Positions 24,864-37,228 of a stretch of DNA of 64,000 bases are shown here, one piece after another. The first letter of the stretch is position 1; each line of letters opens with the position of its first letter. The stretch comes from Notolepis coatsorum. Taxonomy: Eukaryota > Chordata > Actinopteri > Aulopiformes > Paralepididae. Under the pieces are notes generated by a model. That model was not told the DNA's origin. It did no database searches and saw only the letters and a program-made list of their open reading frames with translations. A program made the translations under genes and the position numbers. The DNA is taken from assembly GCA_963971535.1 (NCBI GenBank), contig OZ020593.1:40827766-40891765 (forward strand), read 5' to 3'.

Positions 24864-25835
24864 TGTTGGTTAAAAAGGAAAAATATTTGGACTTGGTGGA
24901 GAGAAATTTGTCTGAGTTGCACAAAACATATTTAGCGTTGTGTATGAAGGATATTAGATTCACACTCTAAAATGGCAGCACAATTGTCACACAGAGTCTG
25001 ATTCAATCCATGTGTTGCATCAAACTTTAATACATCATCCTCTACTTTTACTGGTTACTTAAGTAGACTCCTTGTGTTCTTCATGATCTCCAATATGCAA
25101 GGAATGTCCATATGTCATTTCTGTACCACTGTTCTTAGTTTGACCCACTCAATAAGAGTTAAAAAAAAAAGATGTGGTATTAGGTATTAGTAGGGTTGAA
25201 GACAAGTGCTCCGTCATCCCTCCCCCTTGCTAATGCTCGTGCATGAATGGGCCCAAAATCCACTCCGCCTTTTGGCCTCACTTTGAAGCTCTTGACTGGG
25301 GCCTTGGGCTGCCCCTAGTAATGATGTCACCCACTCCTCCTAATCTGCCCCATAATGCAAAGCAACCAAAACTTTTTTTGCTGCATTAGCTAGCATTATA
25401 TACCAGAAAAGTTTGCTAATGTCAGCTACCAAAATGTTGCAGCTAAGGCTAGCTACTGTTAATCAAAGACCAACTTTAATGCACACTAACTAGCATTAGC
25501 TGTAACATTTTGTTGCGGACAGAGCAGCTACAAAATAATATGTTCAACTGTAATATAGACAGGTTTCTCGTCCACGTCAGACTCTGTGTGCTCGTTGTAA
25601 CAACTTTTAGTCAGGGGAGTGCTATGGTTTCTCCATAGATCTCTATTATAATTTTAGTCAGGGGGGTTCCATGGTTTCTCCATAGAGCCCTGTTTTTTTT
25701 TTAGTGCAGCAGCTTGTGCGGGTAAGGGGCAATTATGTCACGTGATTCAACATGTTTTCAAAGTCAGCTTTATTGTCGCTTCTCATAATGTGCAAGACAT
25801 ACAGAGAAGTGAAATTTAGTTTTCCCCTTCCCACG

Positions 25836-25838
<3 letters not shown>

Positions 25839-25911
<73 letters not shown>
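25839..25911. repeat. (TA)n microsatellite
   Basis: About 36 TA units, preceded by a repeat tail with CAGCTTTATTGTCGCTTCTC typical of fish retrotransposon 3' ends. Confidence 0.97.
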
Positions 25912-25914
<3 letters not shown>

Positions 25915-25940
25915 AAAAAAGAAAAGGATCTAATATAAAC

Positions 25941-26376
25941 CTTTTTTTTATCCACTTTTTCTCCCATCCCAATTTCGTATTTCCAATTCTTCCCTCCCCT
26001 GTCTTGAACGTTGCTAGACTATGCCTCCCACTGGTCGGCTGTAGTGAGGATAGAAGCCTAGCGTCACGTGTCCCCTCCGGTACATGAGGAGGCAGCCTGT
26101 CGCATCTTTTCACCGCAGCAGCTCGAACTCTCAGTGGCGAGGAGTAACGCGTGGGAGGCTCACGCTGCCCCCGATACTTCCTGTTTCTGCCGCACCGGCA
26201 TCACCCAACCGACCTGTAGGAGTCGCTGTCCACAACGTCCAATCCCCACCCACCGGCTTTCCCACCCTCTAACACTGCCAATTGTGTTAGTATGACGGCC
26301 GGCCAAGCCGGTAGCAACGGCAGCATCTCCTGCGTTTGTGGCGAGTGCCTTGCCCACTGCGCCACTCAGCCGCCAA
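25941..26376 (-). mobile_element. tRNA-derived SINE, type 1, reverse orientation
   Basis: Body phrase GACCTGTAGGAGTCGCTGTC and the terminal GCCACTCAGCCGCC head match the family. A perfect 13-base duplication ATCTAATATAAAC flanks it (25928-25940, 26377-26389). A G/C-rich tRNA head is at the right, the T-rich tail at the left. Confidence 0.92.
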
Positions 26377-27179
26377 ATCTAATATAAACATAAAGTAACA
26401 TATAGGACACTATAAACATAAGTAACATAATGGGACACAATGTAAATACACTATACAGGACTACAGTATAAACAGTGGCTAAATTATTTTTATGTATGAT
26501 TGAAATAAATATAGGAGGTAAAAGAGAACTTAGTGCAAATCTTTTTAGCAGCAGTGGTACATAGTAAGTATAACTGAATAATGGCAGTAGAATACAATAG
26601 TGGCAGTAAAGTGGCAGTGAGATGATGGATATGATATGGCAGTAAACTAAAAGAAATAATGGCAGGGTTTTGCTGATTAGCTCAAACGCGGTATGTTTAT
26701 AAACCCATCTATATCCCGCCTCCAGTACATATCTTTGTCACAACTCTTTGATAACCAGATTAGCCAATATATATAATATATTGATCGCCATCTGCCCCCA
26801 AAAATCCAATATGTATTTTTTTTTGCTACCTGATTATGGCAAAAGACATGATTATGGCTAAACTTAACTTAAATAATATTATTAATCATTATTACATGGC
26901 GTTTTCACATTCGCCGAAATGCTTGCTTGTGATTGGTCAATAGCGCGCGTCAGAGGTCCGTTATCACACAATAATGACCGCTGTGGAACAATAATGGCCG
27001 CTGTGCGCAGCTGTTCGCAATCAAGCCCACTGACATCAGTGCAATCAGACACTGCCGGTGTTCTGCTGCCGGGGAAGCTGCCGGCGATGACAGGGGGCGG
27101 AGCGACGAGCGGAGCCAGAACCAGTGTTGCGAGTCGATGTAAAATGAATTAGGTATATTGTTAGTAAGTTAGCCATGTA

Positions 27180-27920
27180 ATAAGCGGGATAATGTATAGC
27201 TATACTCGATCATTGTCGCAAAATAATTGACCTTCACTGACCTTTAAAACAGTGGTTCCCAAAGTCGGGGTCGCGACCCAAAAGTGGGCCGCGAGCAGCC
27301 ACGGGAGGGCCGCGAGATGATTAAAAGAAATTAAAAATAATAATTTTATTTTTTATTTTTTATTTTTTTGTCAGGCCACTGAACTTAGAAGCAGGCCAGG
27401 ACAGTGTTTCTAGTTGTATTCTAAAATTCTATTCTATTGTATTCTAAAATGTGACTATATGGTTTTATATTAACTTAATAAATAAACAAAAACGAAAAAT
27501 CTACTTATTTCAACGAACATTTCAAACTAAATAACAGATTATGCACATAAAACGCTGAAAACAACCGAAGCAACAATAGTATTTTAATGAGGCTATTATT
27601 ATTATCATTATTATTTTGCAACAAGTTAGCCCTATCATAAATAGCACATATAAATGAATAACTAACTTGAACTAACTTAATAGGATTGAAGTGATATTTG
27701 GCTTAAAAAATCGGTCGCCTGGCAAAAAAAAAAGAAAGAAAAGCCTGACGATGTGCATTGGGCCACGGCTCTCTGACGCCTTATTTTCTGGGCCCCGGCC
27801 TGAAAAGTTTGGGAACCCCTGGTTTAAAACACCTCGCCGAGGCGGCTCGGTATTTTAAACTCTGTCGGTCAATTATTTTGCGACAATGACCTTGTAGCTA
27901 TACATTATCCCTTACCTATT
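27180..27920. repeat. Palindromic repeat split by a hAT insertion
   Basis: GGGATAATGTATAGCTATAC and CGCAAAATAATTGACC at about 27188-27233 recur as reverse complements at about 27869-27911. The loop between them now contains the hAT element 27250-27821. Confidence 0.75.
27250..27821. mobile_element. hAT-Charlie-like element
   Basis: Ends CAGTGGTTCCCAAAGTCGGG and AGTTTGGGAACCCCTG are the Charlie-type inverted ends. Flanks CTTTAAAA and GTTTAAAA (27242-27249, 27822-27829) agree at seven of eight bases. Confidence 0.88.
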
Positions 27921-29910
27921 ATGGGCCCATAAAACATTTATTCAGCACTTTTGAATGCATACATTAATTCCAGACTGACTGCTGAAAGATTGTACAATTT
28001 AAACATTTTCTCTTTGCATACAACAAAATGTGCATTAAAGTCAAGTGCATTTTCTTTTCTCTGTAGGATAACTACAACAAAGTGCATTCAGAACAAAGCC
28101 AAGGTGCTTTAAAACTGCATAACGATCTGCATAAAGACACACACACAGGACTGTTGCATTTACTACATCTCCCATGACTCTTAGCGGGGGATGACGAGAG
28201 ACTGGTCAAAGAGGAATGGAAGCGTTAGCTAACTTAACGCTAACGTTTAACCGCGACGGGCATATAGTAATGGCGAGGATATAAAGCATGTTAAAGACGC
28301 ATTTATTGGATGCGTTGCTCGCAGAGTTTATAGAAACAGCGCAACTCCCAAGAGGAGTTAGTTATCACAGGCTGCAGAATGCAGAATGAAGAGCTGCCAA
28401 ACAGTTCACGGTACACGTTGCGCGTTTTGATTACGTCATCACAACAACACTTTAGGTTATGAACGTTACGTAACCCTGTTCTTTAACATTCGGTGATATA
28501 TTTTCGGTGCTAAAAACCCTTTCGGCCGAAAGCCGAAAGAGCCTTTTTGACCATTTTCGGCCGATAATTATCGGCGGCAGAATATTCGATGCATCCCTAA
28601 TTTATTCATATTCATAACATAATTGGCCATAAATGTGTTGATGCACGACTTACCCTTTAGACTTTCAGAACACCTTGATTAATGTTTAACAAACGGACTT
28701 ATGACAGTTGCATCGTGACATCAGGGAATATTAAATTGAGTGAAATCATCTTGATAGAATCTCAAGGCACCAAAACACCTGCAGAACATGAACATGTGCT
28801 TCAGTGTTTCCCCCTCCATTGCCTTAGGGGGGGGGGGTCCACCTGCTTCACCTGCTTCACTTACTGCCCCCTCCCTAACTGATACGCCTTCCAGCTGGTA
28901 TTGCACTCCATTGGGAATGGTGTAGTTTATTTTCTGGGACGATCCGAGCCGTGCGGGCGGGGTTTAAATAATATTTAAAGGATATGATTCGGGAAGCTTT
29001 TGTTTTGTTACTGCAACTGTAACAGTGTAACAACCTTGCCTACCTGTCACCATTTTAGCTAGTCCAGCGCCCAAGGACCAACTGCAGTTCTAATGCCAGT
29101 GCCTTGGTCAAAGGCAATGAAAGGAGTGTGGATTTAGCATGCATGTCATCAATATGTGATTATAAGAATTTAAACGGTCTTGTGTCACGTAGCACCTGAG
29201 TGTGAAGTAATATCTTCAGCTTTATAGCTGCCTCATATCACCACATCTGTCTTAAACACCAAGCACTGCACATCCTAATCTCTGCTATTCTTTTAAGGTT
29301 AAAGCCGATTTAGATGGACACATTGAAAACGCTGCCGTTTCCCATCAAGCCCTCAATCGCACATTAAGTAGAGGTTAAGAAAGACTGCAATCTTTTTGCC
29401 TCTCTGCTCTGGAGTAGCCTAATTATATTCCCAGTAAAACGACTGTTTTACTAACCATGTTCCTTATCAGCCACCTCGTTTCTGCCCTTCTCCCGACTCT
29501 ATATACAAGGGGCTCCTGCTCGACATACAAAACACTTATGATGATTTTAGAACACGGCAGAGAATAAGAGTCATAATAATCATAATGTTGTTTTCATCTC
29601 ATAACAGTTAGGAATGCAAAAAGAGATGTATCCTTGTATTTCCAGGGCTATATGTTGTAGCACAGGCCAAAACCGTGCAGCACAAGTATAAAATGTCTCT
29701 ACAATCTCTAAAAACAAACACAAGTAGTGCAGTTCATTCATTCATTTTATTTTGTTTCGTTCATGGGGGTACAGACAGTTCATCTTTGCACAATATCGCC
29801 AACATCTTTTTTTTTTATCATCACTTAAACAGGCATGTGACTGGCAGAGCCTAGCTCAGGAGATCGATGACAATGGACTGTCATGTTTCCATTAAAATAA
29901 TGTGTGATAT

Positions 29911-30286
29911 TGGGCCGTCTGGGTAGTGTAGAGGTAAAAGCACTCGCATACCCGGGTTCAATCCCCATTAGCAGTACTTCCGGCTTCGTCAGTCGTCCCT
30001 ATGATTGGCCCCACAATTGGCAGTGTTATCTGCCTGTTTAGCAGGGAGGGGTTCAGGGGGAGATAGCATGAACCTCTGCATGTGTTATGCTCTCCCAGTG
30101 AAACGCCTCGCTGTCCGGTGAAAAGAAACGGCTGGCGACTCCACATGTATCGGGGGAGACATATGGTAGTCTACACCATCCCCAGACCGACAGCAGGGCA
30201 GTGCAACAACCAGGACTGTGACACACGTGTGGAATTGGCACAACGACTAAATTGGGGAGAAAATGGGAGTAAAATAAAGAAAAAAT
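29911..30286 (+). mobile_element. tRNA-derived SINE, type 1 relative, forward orientation
   Basis: tRNA-like head GGGCCGTCTGGGTAGTGTAG with A-box-like TAGTGTAGAGG and B-box GGGTTCAATCC. It has the long body shared with the reverse copies (GGCTGGCGACTCC, GAAAAGAAACGG) and the tail AAATTGGGGAGAAAATGGG. The flanks AATAATGTGTGATAT and AATAATGTGTAATAT (29896-29910, 30287-30301) are a 15-base duplication with one mismatch. Confidence 0.92.
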
Positions 30287-30410
30287 AATAATGTGTAATA
30301 TACCATTCATTGCATGGTTCTGTAGCCAGTGCCACTAACTAAAAACTTTGCATGCTTTTTTACAACGACTGTAACTGGATCTACCTGGGACGAGAGCAGG
30401 CCCTGTGTAC

Positions 30411-30447
<37 letters not shown>

Positions 30448-31146
30448 CAGAGAGCTTGTGTGGTCTTAAGCGAAGGTACCTCAGCTCCCCTTATGTCGCC
30501 CCTGTGTTCCTCTTCCGTTCATGCTGGGTCCCATTGTGTTCTACGGTTGGTACTCCTCTCCTCAGGCCTTGTGTGTGTGTGTCATGGAACTCTTTGGTAT
30601 GTGTGTGTATATGTGTGTGTATATGTGTGTGTGTTGCATGTTGCTTCTGTTCCCCCCTCCAGAGCCTCCGTAATCCCTTGGGCCTAAAAAAGGAAATCCC
30701 TGCCCGGCGCTCTGGCCCCCTCTTCTTCCTGGGAATACACTACTTGTGTCCTGTAGTCTGAAAGTCCTCGCAGGCAAACTCTGTACACAACCACGTTTCT
30801 CACTTGTAAAACATACCTGATCTGATACAGTGATATATTTATTTTGGTTGATATGTTTTTCAGAACTGTTATTCTCCCCTCTGTCTTTTTTTTTATATAT
30901 GTTTTGCCCGAGCCCAACAGTGCCTTTAGAGATTTTAAGAAGAGGCCTCGTGGGTTTGGTTCAGCTAGAGTTCAACAATGTCACATAAACAAAAGATCAT
31001 ATTGCGGTTATTGTATCAGATACTGTGATTGCGATATAACTTGCAATGTTTTCATGTCTTCAGTTTAGAATCTTCATTTCTAGTCGTTTAAAATAGTTTC
31101 TGTTGTACAGTATATTGTAGGAATACTTACCAATGTCATTAGTGGT

Positions 31147-31483
31147 TAGGGCTGACCTTCGGGGAAAGAAAATTGGAATTCGAAGCTTCGGGCCGAGATT
31201 CTATTTAAATTCGAAGCTTCGAGATAAAAAAAAAAGAAAATGTATACATTTATTTTGTATAATTTATTAATTGTTGTTGTGGGACTTGTACAGCACTTTG
31301 TTCAACTTTGTCAGTGCTGTAAAGTCTAACCCTTTTTAAATCTTAGACAAACAAAACGCTTTGCTTTTATGAAATATTGTAAGCCGTCATTTGAGGCTTT
31401 ATAAAAGCAGCACAATGAACACAAATCTGTAGTCCGCCCATCGAACAACGCTTCAAAGCTTCGAAGTATTTAAGACAGCCCTA
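31147..31483. mobile_element. hAT-type MITE with TTCGAAGCTTCG sub-ends
   Basis: Ends TAGGGCTGACCTTCGGGG and AAGACAGCCCTA; flanks TTAGTGGT and TTAGTAGT match at seven of eight. The interior (GTTGTGGGACTTGTACAGCA) also occurs at 22640-22990. Confidence 0.85.
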
Positions 31484-31513
31484 TTAGTAGTACATCATCT
31501 TCTATTGGATTTT

Positions 31514-32566
31514 CCAGTTTGATTGATTGATTGAAAACTTTATTAACATTGCAGAATGGGTACAGTACAGCTCAATACATACAATTGTTAAGGGGATGCA
31601 GACCAGAGAAAGACTTTCGTCTTGTTTACATCAGGGTCCCCCATTTTCAATTCATCATAACATATATGACTTACACGACATACAGATAGACAGTACTGCT
31701 ACATTTATACATTTATGACATACCAGATTTGCAAATACAGTACTGTACAAAAAGAGTCTAGAAAAGAGAGTATATACATTTGACGTAGAAACTGTACATT
31801 GGAGGAGGTAGGTGGGGTGGGGGGGGTGGTTGGGTGGGGCGGGGGGTACTGTACATTGGAGGTGGTTGGGTGGGTGGGGGGGGGTTGGGTAGGAGGGGTG
31901 GGTGGGGGACACTGTACAAGAAAAACTGTACATTGGAATATTGACAACCATACTTGGTCATTTACTGTACATTTACAGGGGCCAGTTTCGAATTGCATAA
32001 TTGAAAAACGTGTTTAGTCCCTTGTTTGAGCCGAATCTGGGTTTAACATGATTTGTGGAGCTCCCTCTGGTGTTGTGATCGTGGTATTCACTGACCTTTG
32101 GGAAGTATTTTGACATATACATGGGTACCTTGGTCGTGTAGTGTATCTTGTAGACCAGGCCCATTGAAAGTTGCTGTACTCTGTCATCTACTCTAAGCCA
32201 TCCTAGGTTGTCAAAGTGGGCAGGGGTGAGGTGGATTCTAGGAGTAAGGTCAAGCAGTAGTCTGACCAGTTTGTTTTGAGATGTTTGTAATTTAGTTTTT
32301 AGCGCCTTTGAGGTGCTTTGGTACCATGAGGTGCAAGTCGTAGTACCCTTGAATGAGTGCTCCTGCCAGAGTCTTCAGGGTATTCTTGTTTACCAGAGAG
32401 GAGATCCGGTACAAGAATCTAGTTCGTTGGTTGACTTTTTTTATTACCTTGGATGCCATTTTGTCACAGGATAGATTTGCCTCTAGGATGGAACCTAGGT
32501 ATGTAATTTTTCATCTTTCCTTGTGACAATATTGTCACCCACAGTGATTACCATTGACCAATCTCC
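31514..32566 (-). mobile_element. LINE 3' fragment (reverse transcriptase C-terminal part and 3' UTR)
   Basis: On the - strand, from about 32490 to 31975, a decayed frame reads YLGSILEANLSCDKMASKVI, KKVNQRTRFLYRISSLVNKN, then after frame breaks HFDNLGWLRVDDRVQQLSMG and LVYKIHYTTKVPMYMSKYFP, KVSEYHDHNTRGSS. This is the C-terminal region that follows the reverse-transcriptase fingers in many non-LTR elements. At least two frameshifts or stops are present, so it is dead and 5'-truncated. The 3' end (left) is ATTGATTGATTG-like. A G-rich tract at 31799-31925 lies in the 3' UTR. Confidence 0.82.
31799..31925 (+). repeat. G-rich minisatellite inside the LINE 3' UTR
   Basis: Long runs of G separated by GT, GGT or A, repeated around ACTGTACATTGGAGG. 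Many runs of three or more G lie close together on the + strand. Confidence 0.85.
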
Positions 32567-32569
32567 TTG

Positions 32570-32905
32570 TATTATATGGGCCTGGTATTTATATAATATA
32601 TGGACCTGGTATTTATATAATATATTATATGGACCTGGTATTTATATAATGTATTATATAGACCTGGTATTTATATAATGCATTATATGGACCTGGTATT
32701 TACTATTTATATAGGCTAATGTTTTATACGGACCTGGTATTTATATAATACATTGTATAGACTTGATATTTATATAATACATTATATGTACCTGGTATTT
32801 ATATAATGTATTATATGAACCTGGTATTTATATAATTCATTATATATACCTGGTATTTATATAATACATTATGTAATTCCAATATTTATATAATGTATTA
32901 TTTGA
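32570..32905. repeat. AT-rich minisatellite (about 11 copies)
   Basis: Units of about 29-33 bases built on GGACCTGGTATTTATATAAT and ACATTATAT, with increasing decay toward the right. Confidence 0.9.
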
Positions 32906-34775
32906 ACCTGATATTTCTGAAGCACATCTGTCGTAATAATTACTGCATGTAAATTTTTTCACATGCCCATATTGTGTTCTTTCATATTGTGTTGTGATAT
33001 CATTACAAATTCAACACATTATTCAGCCCTAGCTTGAAAACAAGATCACATTTAGCACTAATGCACTGCTGCTCTTTCTCTCTCTCGTTCTCTCTCTCTC
33101 TCCCATAGAATACTATTTTTTTCCCCTCCTCCTTCCTCTGTAAGAGTGGCCCTGGCTGTGGTAGCTTCTCTAATGCTATCCTACAATTATCCCTTCTGCG
33201 TTCCTCAACACATTGCTCCAACAGTACACATGCTGTGGCATTGGCAAGCAAGCCATCAATTAATTCTTCATGTGTATACCCACTGTTCAACGATGATTGA
33301 CAGGCAGGGAAAGCTGGTGCCCTGCAGTAAGCCTCAACATATTAACTCTCAAGTATAAAGCACTGCTAATTCTAGAAAGGTACTAGGCTACAAGTGGAAC
33401 ACGACACTTACCCGACCATTTTCTGATTGCTCCAATTAAAAATGTGTGCGTTTGCTGTAGGCTATAATGCGATTGAGGGGACTCATTTGAACTGCCGGAA
33501 ACCTTTAAAGATGTATATTAAAGTCCGCTGTTCATCGGGCCTATTTCATTCATGAAGAGCAATGTGTAATGGTGTGGAAAAACCTCAATCTGTTATTTCA
33601 AGGAGAGGTCCTGATTTTATTTGAGCCTGGTAAATCCACATTCAGAGCTGTGATGGCAGTAATTCATATCAGGCAACACGATATAGTGCATCCGTGTTCT
33701 TTAAACAAACAATAATCACATCTGTCTAATATACTCTACAGGGTTTACTATATAACTATGAGGCTTTTATTATACGTGGCACATTTAATTTGTCGTCGAT
33801 TGCGGCGGTAAGACATTTTCAGTCCTTTTTCATCAACGAGTCTCCTCTCCTTTCTTCACCCTACTGACTACCGCACTGCACTGCACTGCACTCTGCTGCA
33901 TTCATTCAGCACACGGCTGTGCACAACAGCGCCTGGCAAATGGGTTGTTAGCGGATTAGACCCAGAATATTTGAGCGGTGATTCGGGACAGGCTTGACTT
34001 TCGCTGCCTGTTGAGAAATGTGCAGTCGTTGCTCTGGACAGACTTGAGTTGGACGGACCCGTGATGTTATTGCTGGTAATGGAGGACGAGGAAGTAGGGC
34101 TCTGTGATTCACTGGGTGATTCATATCACAGTAATTGTGAGGTATCTTTTTAATAAATTTTTTTGGTATTGATATATATCACGGTATGCAGAATCACATT
34201 CAATAATCCATGTTCATCTCGTTGGAATTTGCATGATGGTAAATCTAGAGTGAATTATAATCTGAATTGTGTGATGTCAAACCAGAACTATTTTTTTTTC
34301 AAATGATAATCCATCCCTGACATATTTCAGATCTCAGTTTGTGAGAAATGTACGTATTATTTATTATAAATGTTTTGCTTCTTATGATTTAGACAACAGA
34401 ATTGTGTGCCACGTTAATCATGATTTCATTGCGATGATCCCAATGAAAGATGATTTACCTAATGAGAACTACCGCGCCCAGCCCTGCCATGAAGGCCGGT
34501 CCCCTGCGTTCTACCTTGCTACCAAGAACAGTGGTTCTTAAAATGCGGTTCCATGGACACCACAGTGGTCCTTAGCGGGAACCTAGGTTGCTTGTTTGAA
34601 TCCCCAACCAGCACATAAAATGTGGGCAGGGGACGTGAAGGAGAAAATGATCTCCCAGTCTCTTACACAAGCCACTCAAAAACCCCAACTGCACCCAGTG
34701 GAGCCGCTGTGTGGTCAACAGTACATAGACTGCGGTTGTACTGGCTGGGCCGCTCGTGTGTGTGTGTGTGTGCGT

Positions 34776-34812
<37 letters not shown>

Positions 34813-35170
34813 GACAACACAGTACATATTTACATGTTACAAGGACAACAGGACAAAAGGATGGTACAAGCCATGTGTTGTATAGCAGACTAGACCGCAG
34901 TATATCTATACACAACACTATGTATATGAGTGAGTTCCACAGCACAGAGGCATACAGTATGTTTGCAGAAGCAGATTGGGTGTCTGGTCCAACGTACCAG
35001 AGGCAGCAATACTGGATAGATGACATGCATAAAATAAATATTAAACAGGACGTAGAGTGCATTTCCTGAGGCTGAAAAGTGACATGATGTATGACTGTAA
35101 CCCTCCCTCCCCCTGGAACCACACTCCCCTGAGCTGTAAATAAGAGTGTGTTCATAGTCACCTTGCCTGG

Positions 35171-35612
35171 TTAAAGCTGCAGTACGTAGTTTTAAAAGGC
35201 AAATGTGAACCTCAGAGGAGTAGAAAACAATATGGTATATGTTCACAACTGAGTCAACAAGCGGGGTCTCTGTTAGGAAAACCTGAACACTGTTTGAAGC
35301 TAGAAAATTACCTTAACTCAATCTGCGCCAACAACGTTTGTATACGTGTTTGCTCGACAACCGTTGAACGCCAACCACGTATATATACGTTATTTGGTCC
35401 GAATTGTATCCATAGCTATAATATAGAATATAGATATAGCTCTACAAACAAGGTGACGCACCCCTATCTTTAAAGCGTGGCCTAGCTAGAACAGGATGAG
35501 GAAAATCCCTGGCGCTGAATGAGTTAAGAGTTACTGTTTCCCTGTGTTTATATTTATTATTGTACATATGTACTGTACAAATAATCGTTGCGTTTGGTTC
35601 ACACTATTTAAA
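35171..35612. mobile_element. TTAA-flanked outer repeat, left part (copy 1)
   Basis: It begins TTAAAGCTGCAGTACGTAGT. Its sequence GAAGCTAGAAAATTACC then, after a nested element, GAGTTACTGTTTCCCTGTG matches both sides of the nested pair at 37229-39116. No right end was seen; a SINE follows at once. Confidence 0.6.
35313..35527 (-). mobile_element. Short TTAA-family element (215 bp) nested in the outer repeat
   Basis: Left TTAACTCAATCTGCGCCAAC, right CCTGGCGCTGAATGAGTTAA. Inside is CACGTATATATACG and, in reverse orientation, the family segment ending CTACAAACAAGGTGA. Confidence 0.8.
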
Positions 35613-36080
35613 AAAAAAATGTATCTACTTTTTCTCCCATTTTCTATTTTTCTCCCATCCCAATTTCGTATCGTCCAATTCTACCCTCCCCTGTCTTGAA
35701 CGTTGTTAGGCCATGCCTCCCACAAGCCGGCTGCAATGTGGACTAAGCCTTACATCACGTGTCCCCGCCGGTACTCGAGGAAGCAGCAGTCGCATCTTTT
35801 CACCTGCACAGCGCAATCTCTCAGCGTCGGGGGTCTGCGTTTGGAGGGCACGCCGCCCCCGTCGCTTCCTGATTCTGCTGCGCAGGCGCACCAACCGACC
35901 TGTAGGAGTCGCTGTCCACAACGTCCGATCCTCACCCATCAGCTTCCCACCCCCTAATACTGCCAAATGTATTAGTATGAACGACCAGCCAAGCTGATAG
36001 CAATGCGGAGAGCTGGGCTCGAACCCAGCGTCTCCTGCATTGGTGGTGAGCGCCTTGCCCACTGCACCACCTAGCCACCC
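35613..36080 (-). mobile_element. tRNA-derived SINE, type 1, reverse orientation
   Basis: Body phrase GACCTGTAGGAGTCGCTGTC; head at the right with GGGCTCGAACCCAGCG. TTTAAA occurs at both edges, a possible short duplication. It sits about 170 bases before the exon at 36248. Confidence 0.85.
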
Positions 36081-36247
36081 TTTAAACTTTATTTTTAAAG
36101 GTTTTGCTTTGATTTATGATGACACTGAATAGAAATAATCCAAATATTTTTCTGAGTGAGTCATTTCTCCCGGGTAAAATGACAGAATTATGATTAATAT
36201 GATGAAGATCACATCTAAACTCTGTCTCTCTCTCTCTCTCTCTCTAG

Positions 36248-36466
36248 CTACCCGGAGAATGGCGTGGTGGAGATGCGGCCGGTGGACGTGCGGCCCCGGG
36301 CCAGGACCTTGCTGCGGTGGGACCAGCTGAGCGTGGGGCTGCCCGTCATGGTCAACTACAACATGGAGACGCCCGAGGAGAGGGGATTCTGGTTCCACGC
36401 CGAGGTCCAGGCGCTCAACCAGGCGTCCCGCACCAACAAGGAGCTCCGCGTCAAGATCCTGCTGGG
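36248..36466 (+). CDS. uhrf2: UHRF2 exon (probable exon 4): second Tudor subdomain
   Basis: The exon starts with the last base of the split Asp codon, then YPENGVVEMRPVDVRPRART. It continues LLRWDQLSVGLPVMVNYNME, TPEERGFWFHAEVQALNQ and ends RVKILLG before donor GTAAAG. This is the end of Tudor 1 and most of Tudor 2; the order and the PENGVV, RARTLL and RGFW motifs are typical of UHRF tandem Tudor domains. The acceptor tract is a pure (CT)n run of about 25 bases (36223-36245), so the polypyrimidine tract is itself a microsatellite and is likely to vary in length. The preceding intron is 23.5 kb, the longest seen here. Confidence 0.94.
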
Positions 36467-37228
36467 GTAAAGATGACTCGGCTTGTTGCCTTGGAACACT
36501 AGCAGGTTTAAAGAATGTAAGAAGTGAGGACTGTCTGTCTCTGGGTGGTCCCTGCAGTCTTCACTCGGTGTGTCTGCCTGGTCATGTGATGCCAGGAGAT
36601 GCAGTGCACTGTCCCTCGTTTGGCCTTACTTCTCTCCTCCTTCTCTTCTATTCAATTTCCTTCCTTCTATCTCTAATTCTGTCGCTCCTTTTTTCCCTAC
36701 AGTACATCTTCTGTCCACTTCCTCTTCCATTTCCTTTTCTTTGTCCCCTGTTCCTCTAGCCTTCCTCTATGTCCATCTCCCCCCTCTCTAGAAATTATCT
36801 GATTGGCTGTGGTGCACCTACCCTCTCACAACCTTTACCATACAAAGAAGCATCCTATAAGAGCAATGTTGGCTCACTTTGTTAAAAAAGAAAATATATA
36901 TATATATATTTCTTTTTATTTATTTTACCAGGTAGTCACTTGAGATCAATGATCTCTTTTTCGAGCGAGACCTGGCCAAAATGGCAGCAAAATAAACATA
37001 CAATACACAAACACAGACAGAGACATAAAAGGCAAAGTGGGGCAGGGGGATACATTTGAGCTGCAGCAAACAAGATTGAATGGGATTGGGGGGAGATTGG
37101 AGGGTAGGGTAAAAAATGTAGAAAGAGGAGGGAAGGTGAGGCTTTGCAGGAGGTTGCTGGGGAGAGAAGGTCAAGTTAATAAATATAAAATATAACACCA
37201 CATTATGCATTGAAGCTATAAAGATACC

